A DNA stretch of 64,000 bases. Source: Nioella nitratireducens. Lineage in GTDB: Bacteria; Pseudomonadota; Alphaproteobacteria; Rhodobacterales; Rhodobacteraceae. The position numbers were made by a program, and so were the translations under genes. A model generated the notes under the pieces. It was given only the letters and a program-made list of their open reading frames with translations. It did no database searches and was not told where the DNA came from. Of this stretch, positions 26,669 to 34,720 are shown one piece after another. The stretch's first letter is position 1; every line of letters starts with the position of its first letter. The stretch lies in assembly GCF_001879715.1 (NCBI RefSeq), contig NZ_MNBW01000006.1:186001-250000 (forward strand), read 5' to 3'.

Positions 26669-27247
26669 TCACGGGCGGTGATTGATCGCTTCGACCCGCC
26701 ATGTGCCTGACTCATGGGCAAGTCGGGTCACCGAAAGGTTGTCGATCTTGTGCCCGAGCGCGGCATAAGCCGAGCCGCCAGAGGCGCGCTGCACCTGCGT
26801 CAGGATCACCCCGATATGGGCCACCGCGACGATATGGGCTTTCGGGTAGACGGCGTTCAGCGCATCCACCACCGCGCGGACGCGGTTGGCGGCGGCGTTC
26901 CAGCTTTCGCCCTCTGGTGCGGCCACCTCGCCAGGGTCTTCCCAGTAGCGGCGGCTGAGGTCGGGGTCGCGCGCGGAAACCTCGGTGAAATGCAACCCGT
27001 CCCACGCCCCGAAGTCGAACTCTCTGAGCCCATGCGCATCGGGCAGGCGCGTGCGGCCCTCGCCCAGCACATCCGCCGTGGCGCTGGCGCGGATCAGATC
27101 AGACGCGATCAGCAGCGCGGGGCGCGGCAGCGCTGCGTCGAGCCGCGCGACCTGCGCGGTATCGGACAGGTCGGCGGGCACGTCGCGCCAGCCCACGAAC
27201 GTCTTTTCATGCGTCGGCCCGTGCCGCACCCAGTGCCACGTGGTCAT
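26669..27247 (-). CDS. Histidine phosphatase, possibly alpha-ribazole phosphatase
   Basis: A 192-residue phosphatase of the histidine-phosphatase superfamily. The phosphohistidine motif is RHG (WVRHGPTHEK) and the second catalytic His sits in VAVAHIGVI. A charged GE-rich loop (EFDFGAWDGL) precedes it, as in CobC. It lies 122 nt downstream of cobU in the same direction, so the best specific guess is the alpha-ribazole-5'-phosphate phosphatase of cobamide synthesis; a general small-molecule phosphatase is also possible. The apparent ribosome site AAGGGG before the ATG comes from a dispersed intergenic repeat (copy A). Confidence 0.75.
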   Translation of the reverse strand: MTTWHWVRHGPTHEKTFVGWRDVPADLSDTAQVARLDAALPRPALLIASDLIRASATADVLGEGRTRLPDAHGLREFDFGAWDGLHFTEVSARDPDLSRRYWEDPGEVAAPEGESWNAAANRVRAVVDALNAVYPKAHIVAVAHIGVILTQVQRASGGSAYAALGHKIDNLSVTRLAHESGTWRVEAINHRP

Positions 27248-27253
27248 GCCGCC

Positions 27254-27328
27254 CCCTTCTTCTTGGTGAAAATACTCTGGGGGAGTCGCCGCAAGGCGAC
27301 GGGGGCAGCGCCCCCGCCGGTCGGCGCC
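27254..27328 (-). repeat. Dispersed intergenic repeat, copy A
   Basis: On the minus strand this copy reads: GCGCCGACCGGC, hairpin GGGGGC-GCT-GCCCCC, hairpin GTCGCC-TTGC-GGCGAC, then TCCCCCAGAGTATTTTC and ACCAAGAAGAAGGGGGC. The ATG of the histidine phosphatase follows within 10 nt, so the element donates its ribosome-binding site. It matches copies B (31334), C (45661), D (40749) and E (49416). Confidence 0.8.
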
Positions 27329-27368
27329 GAAGGCGACGAAACCCGGAATGGACCCGCGCAGGCCACGA

Positions 27369-27896
27369 TCATTCGGCCGGTCCCTTCAACACCAAGGGCA
27401 GCCCCGCGATCACCGCGATCACCCGGTCGGCGCGGGCGGCCAGCATCTGGTTCAGCTCGCCCTGTGCCTGCCGGAACCGCCGTGCGAGCGCGTTTTCGGG
27501 GACGATTCCCTGGCCTGTTTCATTGCTGACGACGACCACCGGCGCGGCGCAGGTTTCCAACGCCGTCAGCAACGCCGCGGCTTCGGTCCGCCAGTCGCGC
27601 TCGGCCAACAGCAGGTTGCTCAGCCAGAAGGTCGCGCAGTCGAGCAGAACGACCTCGCCCGCGCGGGCCCCGGTCAGCGCCCCCGCCACGTCCAGCGGCG
27701 CCTCGACCGTGCGCCAGCCGTGGGCGGCCCTGTCGGCCTGATGGCGGGCGATCTTGGCCCGCATTTCATCGTCATAGGCCTGCGCGGTCGCGATATAGAC
27801 CCGCGCCCCCGGCATTGCCCGCACCTGCGCCTCGGCATGGGCCGATTTGCCCGAGGCCGCGCCGCCGATCACCAGTGTCAGGGAAGGGTCCGCCAT
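27369..27896 (-). CDS. cobU: Bifunctional adenosylcobinamide kinase / guanylyltransferase
   Basis: A 175-residue enzyme of cobalamin assembly and salvage. It phosphorylates adenosylcobinamide and transfers GMP from GTP to give adenosylcobinamide-GDP. Walker A is GGAASGKS near the N-terminus, and ARVYIATAQAYDDEMRAKIARHQADR is a hallmark segment. The C-terminal VVSNETGQGIVPENALARRFRQAQGELNQ closes with AGLPLVLKG. The start is the ATG at 27896 preceded by AGGAGG; the upstream frame is a shadow. It is divergent from the rpoH gene, sharing a 75-nt region, and is followed by a possible CobC-type phosphatase. Confidence 0.93.
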   Translation of the reverse strand: MADPSLTLVIGGAASGKSAHAEAQVRAMPGARVYIATAQAYDDEMRAKIARHQADRAAHGWRTVEAPLDVAGALTGARAGEVVLLDCATFWLSNLLLAERDWRTEAAALLTALETCAAPVVVVSNETGQGIVPENALARRFRQAQGELNQMLAARADRVIAVIAGLPLVLKGPAE

Positions 27897-27914
27897 CTTT
27901 TTCCTCCTTGAAAG

Positions 27915-27941
27915 TGATCCGGGCAAGCGGCCCGCCCGTAA
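27915..27941 (+). promoter_or_regulatory. ECF11 / RpoE-type promoter of the rpoH gene
   Basis: TGATCC (27915-27920), a 16-nt spacer and CGTAA (27937-27941) match the promoter form read by RpoE-ChrR (ECF11) sigma factors in Rhodobacter. The start site would fall near 27948, 24 nt before the rpoH ATG, with AGGAGG at 27961. In R. sphaeroides rpoHII is a direct RpoE target under singlet oxygen; the match here is from memory of the consensus. Confidence 0.7.
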
Positions 27942-27971
27942 CCTTAAAAAACCAGCCAACAGGAGGGCGTT

Positions 27972-28850
27972 ATGGCACTCGACCTAGACCCTGGCCAGTC
28001 ACTTTCCCGCCACGCCCGCGCGGCGGAATTGCTTGACGCGGAGACGGAGCGTGATCTTGCCATCGCGTGGCGTGACCACCGCGACGAAGCGGCGCTGCAC
28101 CGATTGATCACCGCCTATATGCGTCTCGCCATTTCGATTGCATGGAAATTCCGGGGCTATGGCGCTTCGATGAATGACCTGATCCAAGAGGCGGGGCTTG
28201 GCCTGATGAAGGCCGCCGACCGCTTTGACCCCGACCGGGGGGTGCGGTTTTCCACCTACGCGGTGTGGTGGGTGCGCGCGGGCATGCAGGATTTCGTGAT
28301 GCGGAACTGGTCGATGGTGCGCACCGGCTCGACCTCTTCGCAGAAGAGCCTGTTTTTCAACATGCGCCGGGTGCGCGCCCGGATCGAGGCCGAGGCCGCA
28401 ACCGATGGCATAGAGCTTGATTCGCATCAGGTGCGAGAGATGATCGCCAGCGAGATCGGCGTTGCGCTCAAGGATGTTGAGATGATGGAGGGCCGACTGG
28501 CCGGCACCGACTTCTCGCTTAACGCTGTGCAAGGCGATGGCGAGGACGGGCGCGAGTGGATCGAGCTTCTGGAAGACGACTCGGAACAGGCCAGCGAGCA
28601 TTTCGAACGTGCCCGCGACACCGCGCGGCTGCGGGAATGGTTGGGCGACGCGTTTGACGTGCTGACCGAGCGTGAGCGCCGGATCGTGACCGCGCGAAAG
28701 CTGACGACGCCCGCGCGCACGCTGGAAAGCCTTGGCGAAGAGCTGAACCTGTCGAAAGAACGGGTGCGCCAGATCGAGGCCGCCGCATTGGAAAAGCTGC
28801 GTCGCCAATTGTCGCCCCGAGAAGAGGAATTGCGCGCATTGATGGCGTAG
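27972..28850 (+). CDS. RNA polymerase sigma-32-type factor, RpoHII-like
   Basis: A 292-residue alternative sigma factor of the heat-shock group. Region 2 has LITAYMRLAISIAWKFRGYGASMNDLIQEAGLGLMKAADRFDP and VRFSTYAVWWVRAGMQDFVMRN. The RpoH box is present as QKSLFFNMRRVRARI, and region 4 ends with LGEELNLSKERVRQIEAAALEKLR. Compared with RpoHI it lacks the usual N-terminal LNRYM-x-E opening and has a more divergent middle, which together with the RpoE-type promoter just upstream points to RpoHII. That factor directs repair and antioxidant genes in photo-oxidative stress. The next gene, chaN, is 39 nt downstream. Confidence 0.85.
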   Translation: MALDLDPGQSLSRHARAAELLDAETERDLAIAWRDHRDEAALHRLITAYMRLAISIAWKFRGYGASMNDLIQEAGLGLMKAADRFDPDRGVRFSTYAVWWVRAGMQDFVMRNWSMVRTGSTSSQKSLFFNMRRVRARIEAEAATDGIELDSHQVREMIASEIGVALKDVEMMEGRLAGTDFSLNAVQGDGEDGREWIELLEDDSEQASEHFERARDTARLREWLGDAFDVLTERERRIVTARKLTTPARTLESLGEELNLSKERVRQIEAAALEKLRRQLSPREEELRALMA

Positions 28851-28889
28851 GCGGTTGTCCCTGCTGCCGATTGCCGTTTGAGTGCGTGC

Positions 28890-29738
28890 ATGTTGAAAAT
28901 CCTTGCAACCTGTCTGGCCCTTGCCCCCGCGATTGCGGCGGCGGGGCCTTTTTCGTCCGTGGATCAATTGCGTGGCGCGGATGTGGTGGTTCTGGGCGAA
29001 GTGCATGACAATCCCGCGCATCATGTCTGGCAGGCAGAGATGCTGCGCGCATTGACCCCGGCGGCGGTGGTGGTCGAGATGCTGACGCCCGATCAGGCGG
29101 CGCGGATCACCCCCGCGTTGCGTGACGACCCCGATGCGCTGGGCGTGGCCGTTGGCTGGGCCGGGTCGGGCTGGCCGGACTATGCGCTCTACCGCCCGGT
29201 GTTCGCGGCACTGGGAGCGGCGGAGGTCTATGGCGCGGCGCTGCCGATAGACGACGTGCGGGGGGCGATTGGCACGGGCGCTGCGGCGCAATTCGCGGGC
29301 GATCCGTCGCGGTTCGGGCTGGACCGGGCGCTGCCCGGCGCGCAACAGGCCGAGCGCGAAGCGATGCAGCGCGCGGCCCATTGCGGGATGCTGCCCGACG
29401 GAATGCTGGGCGGTATGGTCGAGGCGCAACGTCTGCGCGATGCCGCCTTTGCCGCGACGGTGCTGCGCGCCCTGGATGAGACCGGCGGGCCGGTGGTGCT
29501 GATCACCGGCAACGGCCATGCGCGCACGGATTGGGCGGTGCCCTTCATGATCGGGCAGGCCGCGCCGGAGGTGGACGTGATCGCCGTCGGGCAATTCGAG
29601 ACACCGCCTGACGCGGCCGTGCCATTCGATCAGTGGCGAGTGACGGACCCGGTGGATCGCAACGATCCTTGTTCCGTCTTCGACGAGTCCCGGGCCGGTC
29701 GGGCCGTTTCGGGAAAAGGCGGGACCAGCCGGGGCTGA
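28890..29738 (+). CDS. ChaN family haem/iron-related exported protein
   Basis: A 282-residue protein of the ChaN superfamily; a Campylobacter ChaN lipoprotein binds haem and helps iron uptake. It begins with a signal sequence (MLKILATCLALAPAIAAAG) without a lipobox Cys, so it is likely periplasmic. The domain opens with VVVLGEVHDNPAHHVWQAEML, the conserved GE-x-H-x-x-x-x-H region, and ends with GPVVLITGNGHARTDWAVP, both landmarks of the family. The ATG at 28890 is chosen since it begins the signal peptide; a TTG four codons earlier is less likely. It lies 39 nt after rpoHII and may share its transcript. Confidence 0.8.
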   Translation: MLKILATCLALAPAIAAAGPFSSVDQLRGADVVVLGEVHDNPAHHVWQAEMLRALTPAAVVVEMLTPDQAARITPALRDDPDALGVAVGWAGSGWPDYALYRPVFAALGAAEVYGAALPIDDVRGAIGTGAAAQFAGDPSRFGLDRALPGAQQAEREAMQRAAHCGMLPDGMLGGMVEAQRLRDAAFAATVLRALDETGGPVVLITGNGHARTDWAVPFMIGQAAPEVDVIAVGQFETPPDAAVPFDQWRVTDPVDRNDPCSVFDESRAGRAVSGKGGTSRG

Positions 29739-30131
29739 GGCATTCTCGGGCTGGGACGGTGCGGGTGGGGCCAGAGGGCCCGTTGCGCAGGAAAAAAGCG
29801 GCGCCGCTTCAGGGGCGCGCGGACTGTGGTCATTTGCGAAAGCTTTCGGTGCCGATGCTGCCTGCACCCTCATCGGGTGGTCTTTGGCGGCGGGCAGACC
29901 GTGCCACGCTGATCTTTGGTATACCGCGGGTGATCTTGGCACGGATTTCCGAAGAAACCGTTAACGTTGGTTTGTGAGTGTGGTTTCGACGCGCTGACGC
30001 GCGCCGACCGGCGCGGCCCCGTTGCCTGACGCCGGGTGCTTTGGGGACCAACCCAGGGGGACGGTGGCTTGTCGCGCTGACCGGGGCGGAATAGGTTGAC
30101 CGGCAGGACGAGACCCAAGGGCGGAGACCCC
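29739..30131. other. 393-nt intergenic region between chaN and coaBC
   Basis: No gene is supported here. It holds the palindrome AAGCGGCGCCGCTT at 29796-29809 (possible chaN end). It also holds a GC block at 29989-30018 beginning CGCGCTGACGCGCG, which recurs with one mismatch at the head of repeat copy C (45661-45690). No convincing promoter pair was found for coaBC. Confidence 0.6.
29989..30018 (+). repeat. GC-rich 30-nt block shared with the head of repeat copy C
   Basis: The block begins CGCGCTGACGCGCG and continues CGACCGGCGCGGCCC. The same 30 nt occur at 45661-45690 with one substitution, where they lead into a full copy of the dispersed repeat. Here the rest of the repeat is absent. 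Confidence 0.65.
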
Positions 30132-31331
30132 ATGCTGGCGGACAAGCGCATTCTTTTGATCATCGGCGGCGGAATCGCGGCCTTCAAGGCGTTGGACCTG
30201 ATCCGCCGCCTGCGCGAGCGCGGGGCCAGCGTGACCCCGGTGCTGACCAAGGCTGCGGAGGAGTTCGTGACGCCGCTGTCAGCCTCGGCCCTGGCGGCGC
30301 ACAAGGTTTATCGCGATCTGTTCGACCTGACCGACGAGGCCGAGATGGGCCATATCGAGCTGAGCCGCGCTGCCGATCTGGTGGTGGTGGTGCCCGCCAC
30401 CGCCGACCTGATGGCGAAAATGGCGCAGGGCCATGCGAATGATCTGGCCTCGACCCTGCTGATGGCCACCGACAAGCGCGTGCTGATCGCGCCCGCGATG
30501 AACGTGAAGATGTGGGACCATCCGGCGACCCAGCGAAATCTAGCGACCTTGCAGGGCGACGGTGTGCTGGTGGCGGGGCCGGTCGAGGGCGCGATGGCCT
30601 GCGGCGAGTTCGGGCCGGGGCGCATGATCGAGGTGCCGGAGATCGTGGTGGCGATTGACGCGGCGCTGTCGGACGGGCCGCTTTCGGGACGCAAGGTGCT
30701 GGTGACCTCGGGGCCGACGCATGAGCCGATTGACCCGGTGCGCTATATCGCCAACCGCTCGTCCGGCGCGCAAGGCACGGCGATTGCCGCCGCGTTGCGC
30801 GATCTGGGGGCGAAGGTGACGTTTGTCACCGGCCCTGCCTCTGTCGCGCCGCCTGCGGGGGTGCGGGTGGTAAAGGTCGAGACCGCGCGCGAGATGCTGG
30901 CGGCGGTCGAGGCGGGCTTGCCCGCCGATGCGGCGGTGTTCGCCGCCGCCGTGGCCGATTGGCGCGTCGCCAATGCGGCCGACCGCAAGATGAAAAAGAC
31001 CGAGGGCGCAGGCAGCCCGGCGCTGGAGTTCGCCGAGAACCCCGACATCCTGAAGACCGTTGCGCAGATGGAGGTGGGGCGGCCCGGCCTTGTGGTGGGC
31101 TTTGCCGCCGAAACCCACGATGTCGAGGCCAACGCCACCGCCAAGCGCGCCCGCAAGGGCTGTGACTGGATCGTGGCCAACGATGTCTCGCCCGCGACCG
31201 GCATCATGGGCGGCGCAGAGAACAAGGTTTCGATCGTGACGGCGGACGGGGTGGAGGACTGGCCGCGCCTGTCCAAGGACGAGACCGCCCGGCGGCTGGC
31301 CATCCGCATTGCCGAGGCGATCTCTGGCTGA
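30132..31331 (+). CDS. coaBC: Bifunctional phosphopantothenoylcysteine decarboxylase / phosphopantothenate--cysteine ligase
   Basis: A 399-residue two-domain enzyme making 4'-phosphopantetheine on the way to coenzyme A. The flavin-binding CoaC half opens [21 protein letters not shown] and includes [28 protein letters not shown] and the catalytic-Cys motif [10 protein letters not shown]. The CoaB half begins [24 protein letters not shown] and has AAAVADWR and a KMKK lysine patch. The ATG at 30132 follows GGCGGAGA. It is followed by dut, a neighbour often linked in bacteria, with a repeat copy between them. Confidence 0.95.
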   Translation: MLADKRILLIIGGGIAAFKALDLIRRLRERGASVTPVLTKAAEEFVTPLSASALAAHKVYRDLFDLTDEAEMGHIELSRAADLVVVVPATADLMAKMAQGHANDLASTLLMATDKRVLIAPAMNVKMWDHPATQRNLATLQGDGVLVAGPVEGAMACGEFGPGRMIEVPEIVVAIDAALSDGPLSGRKVLVTSGPTHEPIDPVRYIANRSSGAQGTAIAAALRDLGAKVTFVTGPASVAPPAGVRVVKVETAREMLAAVEAGLPADAAVFAAAVADWRVANAADRKMKKTEGAGSPALEFAENPDILKTVAQMEVGRPGLVVGFAAETHDVEANATAKRARKGCDWIVANDVSPATGIMGGAENKVSIVTADGVEDWPRLSKDETARRLAIRIAEAISG

Positions 31332-31333
31332 GA

Positions 31334-31373
31334 GCGGGGCCGCAGGCGGGAGTATTTTTGCCAAGAAGAAGGG
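31334..31373 (+). repeat. Dispersed intergenic repeat, copy B (short)
   Basis: The copy reads GCGGGAGTATTTTTG then CCAAGAAGAAGGGG, with only a remnant of the GC-rich leader. It fills almost the whole 49-nt gap between coaBC and dut. AAGGGG sits 6 nt before the dut ATG, so the repeat supplies its ribosome site. Confidence 0.75.
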
Positions 31374-31380
31374 GATCGGG

Positions 31381-31848
31381 ATGGTGCTGACCATCAAGGT
31401 GATGCAGGAAGACTGGGCCGACCCCGAGGTGGCCCTGCCGCGCTATGAAACGACCGGGGCGGCGGGGGCGGACCTGCGCGCCAACCTGCGGCCCGAAGAG
31501 CGGGCGGAGGGGATCGTTCTGGCCCCCATGGACCGGCGGATCGTGGCGACAGGGCTGCGGGTGGAGATTCCCGAAGGTTACGAGATGCAGATCCGGCCGC
31601 GCTCGGGGCTGGCCTTCAAACACGGGGTGACGCTGGTCAATACGCCGGGGACGATCGACAGCGACTATCGCGGGCCGCTTGGGGTGTTGATGGTCAATCT
31701 CGGGGCAGAGCCGTTCCGGGTGACGCATGGCGAGCGGATCGCGCAGGCGGTGATCGCACCGGTGGTGCAAGCGGCGTTCGACGTGGGGGTGGACCTGTCC
31801 GACAGTGCACGCGGCGCCGGTGGCTTCGGATCGACGGGGCAGGGCTGA
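31381..31848 (+). CDS. dut: dUTP diphosphatase (dUTPase)
   Basis: A 155-residue homotrimeric dUTPase that removes dUTP and yields dUMP for thymidylate synthesis. All five conserved motifs are visible: AGADLRA (I), [11 protein letters not shown] (II), [16 protein letters not shown] (III), [12 protein letters not shown] (IV) and the flexible C-terminal [12 protein letters not shown] (V). The start is the ATG at 31381 behind AAGGGG from repeat copy B. Its stop overlaps the start of the next gene by one base (TGATG). Confidence 0.95.
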   Translation: MVLTIKVMQEDWADPEVALPRYETTGAAGADLRANLRPEERAEGIVLAPMDRRIVATGLRVEIPEGYEMQIRPRSGLAFKHGVTLVNTPGTIDSDYRGPLGVLMVNLGAEPFRVTHGERIAQAVIAPVVQAAFDVGVDLSDSARGAGGFGSTGQG

Positions 31849-32903
31849 TGGCGCTGGTTCTGGCGATGGCAGCGGGGCTGTGGGGCCTTGGCTGGGTCAT
31901 GAAGGTGCCGGGCCGGACGCGGGCGCTGATGCTGCTGCTTTTGTATGCGGCTGTGCTGGTGGTGCAGGTGGCGCTGCCCGAAGGGCATCCGCTGCGCGAG
32001 GCGACCGGCGGGTCGGCGGCGCAATGGCTGGTGCTGGGCGGCATGGTCGCGCTGGTGGCTGTCTATCGCGCGGGGTTGCTGCGGTTGCGCGCGCGGGCCG
32101 AGGGTGTGGACGCGGCGCGGGAGGCGGACGCGCCGAAACCGGCAGCGACGTTTTCGGGCGAGGAACTGGAGCGCTATGCGCGCCACATCACCCTGCGGGA
32201 AATCGGCGGACCCGGGCAGAAGAAGCTGAAACACGCCAAGGTGTTGGTGGTGGGGGCCGGGGGGCTTGGCTCGCCGGTGCTGATCTACCTGGCGGCCGCG
32301 GGCGTGGGGCGGATCGGGGTGATCGACCATGACGTGGTGGACCTGAGCAATCTGCAACGCCAGATCATTCACACCGACGGGTCGCAGGGGATGCCCAAGG
32401 TGTTTTCCGCAGAGCAGCGGATCAAGGCGTTGAACCCGCATGTGGAGGTGCGCCCCTATCACCGCGAATTGACCGCCGAGATCGCCGAAACGCTGTTTGC
32501 CGACTATGACCTGATCGTCGATGGCACCGATGCGTGGCCAATCCGCGACCTGATCAACCGGGCCGCCGTGGCAACGGGCAAGCCCGTGGTCTCGGGCGCG
32601 ATTTCGGCGTGGGAAGGGCAGGTGACGATCTATGACCCCGCCCATGGCGCGCCCTGCATGGCGTGCGTTTTTCCCGAACCGCCCGCGCCGGGGATGGCGG
32701 CGACCTGTTCGGAAACAGGGGTGATCGGGGCGATGCCGGGCGTGGTGGGCGCGATGATGGCGACCGAGGTGATCAAGTGGATCGCCGGCGCGGGTGAGCC
32801 GCTGACCGGGCGAATGCTGATCTATGATGCGCTTTATGCGGATACCCGGCTGATCACGTTGAAGCGGGCTGCGGATTGCGCGGTCTGCGGGGCGGTTGGT
32901 TGA
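31848..32903 (+). CDS. Membrane-anchored HesA/MoeB/ThiF family adenylyltransferase
   Basis: A 351-residue E1-like enzyme. Residues from about 110 onward are a full MoeB/ThiF domain. They contain ERYARHITLREIGGPGQKKLKHAKVLVVGAGGLGSPVLIYLAAAGVG (adenylate-binding glycine loop with Arg finger region), DHDVVDLSNLQRQIIH and two zinc-binding Cys pairs (CMAC and CAVC). The first 75 residues or so hold three hydrophobic segments (1-18, 25-43, 57-75), so the enzyme is predicted to be fixed to the inner membrane, unlike E. coli MoeB. Its protein partner, a MoaD- or ThiS-like sulfur carrier, is not in the window. It is coupled to dut by a one-base overlap. Confidence 0.87.
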   Translation: MALVLAMAAGLWGLGWVMKVPGRTRALMLLLLYAAVLVVQVALPEGHPLREATGGSAAQWLVLGGMVALVAVYRAGLLRLRARAEGVDAAREADAPKPAATFSGEELERYARHITLREIGGPGQKKLKHAKVLVVGAGGLGSPVLIYLAAAGVGRIGVIDHDVVDLSNLQRQIIHTDGSQGMPKVFSAEQRIKALNPHVEVRPYHRELTAEIAETLFADYDLIVDGTDAWPIRDLINRAAVATGKPVVSGAISAWEGQVTIYDPAHGAPCMACVFPEPPAPGMAATCSETGVIGAMPGVVGAMMATEVIKWIAGAGEPLTGRMLIYDALYADTRLITLKRAADCAVCGAVG

Positions 32904-32955
32904 GCGCGGTCCGATCGATTCCTCGCCCCGCGCCGGGTTTGCGCCGGGTGACCCC

Positions 32956-32983
32956 TTGCCCTTGCGACAAGCCGCGCCATACT
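32956..32983 (+). promoter_or_regulatory. Predicted sigma-70 promoter of the amino-acid ABC genes
   Basis: TTGCCC and CATACT are 16 nt apart (4/6 match each), giving a start near 32990 and a short leader before the ATG at 33016. AGGGAG precedes the ATG as ribosome site. The match is moderate. Confidence 0.45.
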
Positions 32984-33015
32984 GCCCAGAATAACAGAAC
33001 AGGGAGCCTGACCAA

Positions 33016-33813
33016 ATGAAACGCCTTGCTGCTGCCGCGTTGGCCTTTGCGCTTGCGCCTCTTTCCGCCCATGCCGACAGCCACATGAGCCTGCCCGATC
33101 TGGGCGGGCGAGAGGTGGTGATCGTCACCGAGAACGCCTATCCGCCGCTGCAATTCGTCGATCCCGCGTCGGGCGAGGCCATCGGCTGGGAATATGACGC
33201 GATGGAGATCATCGCCGAGCGGCTGAACATGACCGTGAGCTATCAGAACATTTCGTGGGACGCGATGATCCCGGCGGTGTCGGAAGGCCAGTTCGACATG
33301 GGCATGACCGGGATCACCATCCGCGAGGATCGTGCCGAGATGGTGGACTTCTCGGACACCTACATGACCAGCCAGATGCGGATGCTGGTGCGGGCCGATG
33401 AAGACCGATTCACCGATGCCGAGGGTTTTGCCGCGAACGCGGATTTCCTCGTTGGCAGCCAAGCGGGCACGACGCCGTTCTATGTCGCGGTCTATGACAT
33501 CCTTGACGGCAACGAGTCCAACCCGCGCATTCAATTGTTCGAAACCTTCGGCGCAGCCGTACAGGGGCTGATGACCGAGGATGTGGACATGGTACTGACC
33601 GACTCGACCGGGGGCGAAGGTTATGTCCGGTCGTATCCCGATCGGCTGAAGATCATCGGCGAGCCGCTTGGCACCGAGGATTTCGGTTTCATCTTCCCGC
33701 GCGGATCGGATCTGGTCGCGCCGATCAATGCCGCCATCGCCTCGATGCAGGCGGACGGGACGATGGATGAGTTGAACCAGCGTTGGTTCGTCGATTACTC
33801 CATGGGCCAGTAA
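33016..33813 (+). CDS. Amino-acid ABC transporter substrate-binding protein
   Basis: A 265-residue periplasmic binding protein of solute-binding family 3 (polar amino acids). A signal peptide is clear ([20 protein letters not shown], cleaved before DSH). The domain then shows [39 protein letters not shown] and the hallmark [24 protein letters not shown]. The middle linker contains [18 protein letters not shown], and the ligand Asp area resembles [11 protein letters not shown]. Its partner permease is 49 nt downstream, but no ATP-binding gene is adjacent. Confidence 0.9.
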   Translation: MKRLAAAALAFALAPLSAHADSHMSLPDLGGREVVIVTENAYPPLQFVDPASGEAIGWEYDAMEIIAERLNMTVSYQNISWDAMIPAVSEGQFDMGMTGITIREDRAEMVDFSDTYMTSQMRMLVRADEDRFTDAEGFAANADFLVGSQAGTTPFYVAVYDILDGNESNPRIQLFETFGAAVQGLMTEDVDMVLTDSTGGEGYVRSYPDRLKIIGEPLGTEDFGFIFPRGSDLVAPINAAIASMQADGTMDELNQRWFVDYSMGQ

Positions 33814-33862
33814 CAGGCCAGGCACCCGGCCCGCATTGCGTGGGGCCGGGCGCCGTTTTCGC

Positions 33863-34663
33863 ATGATGCATTCCCCCGATTCCGACAAGGACTTCCCGTG
33901 GTGGCTGGTCATCGTGGCCGCGCTCGGGCTGTTCGCCTTTTGGCAAGTGCTGGCCGATGAGCAGTATCGGCAGGTTCTGACCACGCTGAAACGCGGCGTG
34001 TGGATCACGCTCTTCGTCACCTTGGTGTCCTACGGGCTTGCGGCCGCGACCGGGCTTGGCCTTGCGCTGGCGGCGCTGTCGCGTTCGCGCGTGCTGCGGC
34101 AGGCGGCGCGGGTCTATGTCGAGATCATACGGGGCATCCCGATCCTTGTGCTGCTGCTCTACGTGGCCTTCGTTCTGGCGCCGGCACTGGTGGCGGCCTA
34201 CAATTGGGTGGCTGAAAGCATCGGGGCTGGCACGATCCGCACACGGGATTTCAGCCTGCTGTGGCGGGCCATCCTGGCGCTGTCCATCGGCTATTCCGCC
34301 TTTCTGGCCGAGGTGTTCCGGGCTGGCCTTCAATCCATTGACAAGGGCCAGATCGAGGCGGCCGAGGCGCTTGGCCTGAACCGACGGCAACGCTTTCGGC
34401 TGATCGTGTTTCCGCAGGCGATCCGGGTTATCCTGCCGCCGCTCGGCAATGATTTCGTGGCGATGGTGAAGGACTCTTCGCTGGTTTCGGTGGTGGGTGT
34501 TCTGGATATCACACAACTTGGCAAGGTCACGGCGGCGGGGAATTTCCGCTATTTCGAGACCTATAACGTCGTGGCGCTGATCTACCTGACGATGACGATC
34601 ACGCTGTCGCTCGGGTTGCGGCGGCTGGAGAAATCGCTGCGGCGCGGGCATGAGCGGACCTAG
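33863..34663 (+). CDS. Amino-acid ABC transporter permease (HisM/GlnP type)
   Basis: A 266-residue inner-membrane permease of the polar amino-acid uptake family. After a first helix it has RGVWITLFVTLVSYGLAAATGLGLAL and EIIRGIPILVLLLYVAFVLAPA. The EAA loop is EAAEALGLNRRQRFRLIVFPQAIRVILPPLGNDFVAMVKDSSL, which is highly typical. The ATG at 33863 is chosen (an in-frame ATG is also at 33866; the TTG further upstream is unlikely). The cassette lacks an ATPase gene, so it must use one encoded elsewhere. It is convergent to the ArsR gene. Confidence 0.88.
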   Translation: MMHSPDSDKDFPWWLVIVAALGLFAFWQVLADEQYRQVLTTLKRGVWITLFVTLVSYGLAAATGLGLALAALSRSRVLRQAARVYVEIIRGIPILVLLLYVAFVLAPALVAAYNWVAESIGAGTIRTRDFSLLWRAILALSIGYSAFLAEVFRAGLQSIDKGQIEAAEALGLNRRQRFRLIVFPQAIRVILPPLGNDFVAMVKDSSLVSVVGVLDITQLGKVTAAGNFRYFETYNVVALIYLTMTITLSLGLRRLEKSLRRGHERT

Positions 34664-34720
34664 GGACGCCGAGATCGCCCCGCCCAGGGCCCGACCGAGG
34701 GGTGGAGGCGTTGGCGCGTG

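Noticed and set aside
27254-27328. CRISPR-like repeat
   Set aside because: The five repeat copies are far apart, in both orientations and without regular spacers, and no cas gene is present.
30096-30131. Longer N-terminus of CoaBC from an upstream start
   Set aside because: The additional residues are unlike the family and the ATG at 30132 has a suitable ribosome site.
31848-32135. Separate small membrane protein gene before moeB
   Set aside because: The three hydrophobic segments are in one continuous frame with the MoeB domain and no stop or internal ribosome site was seen between.
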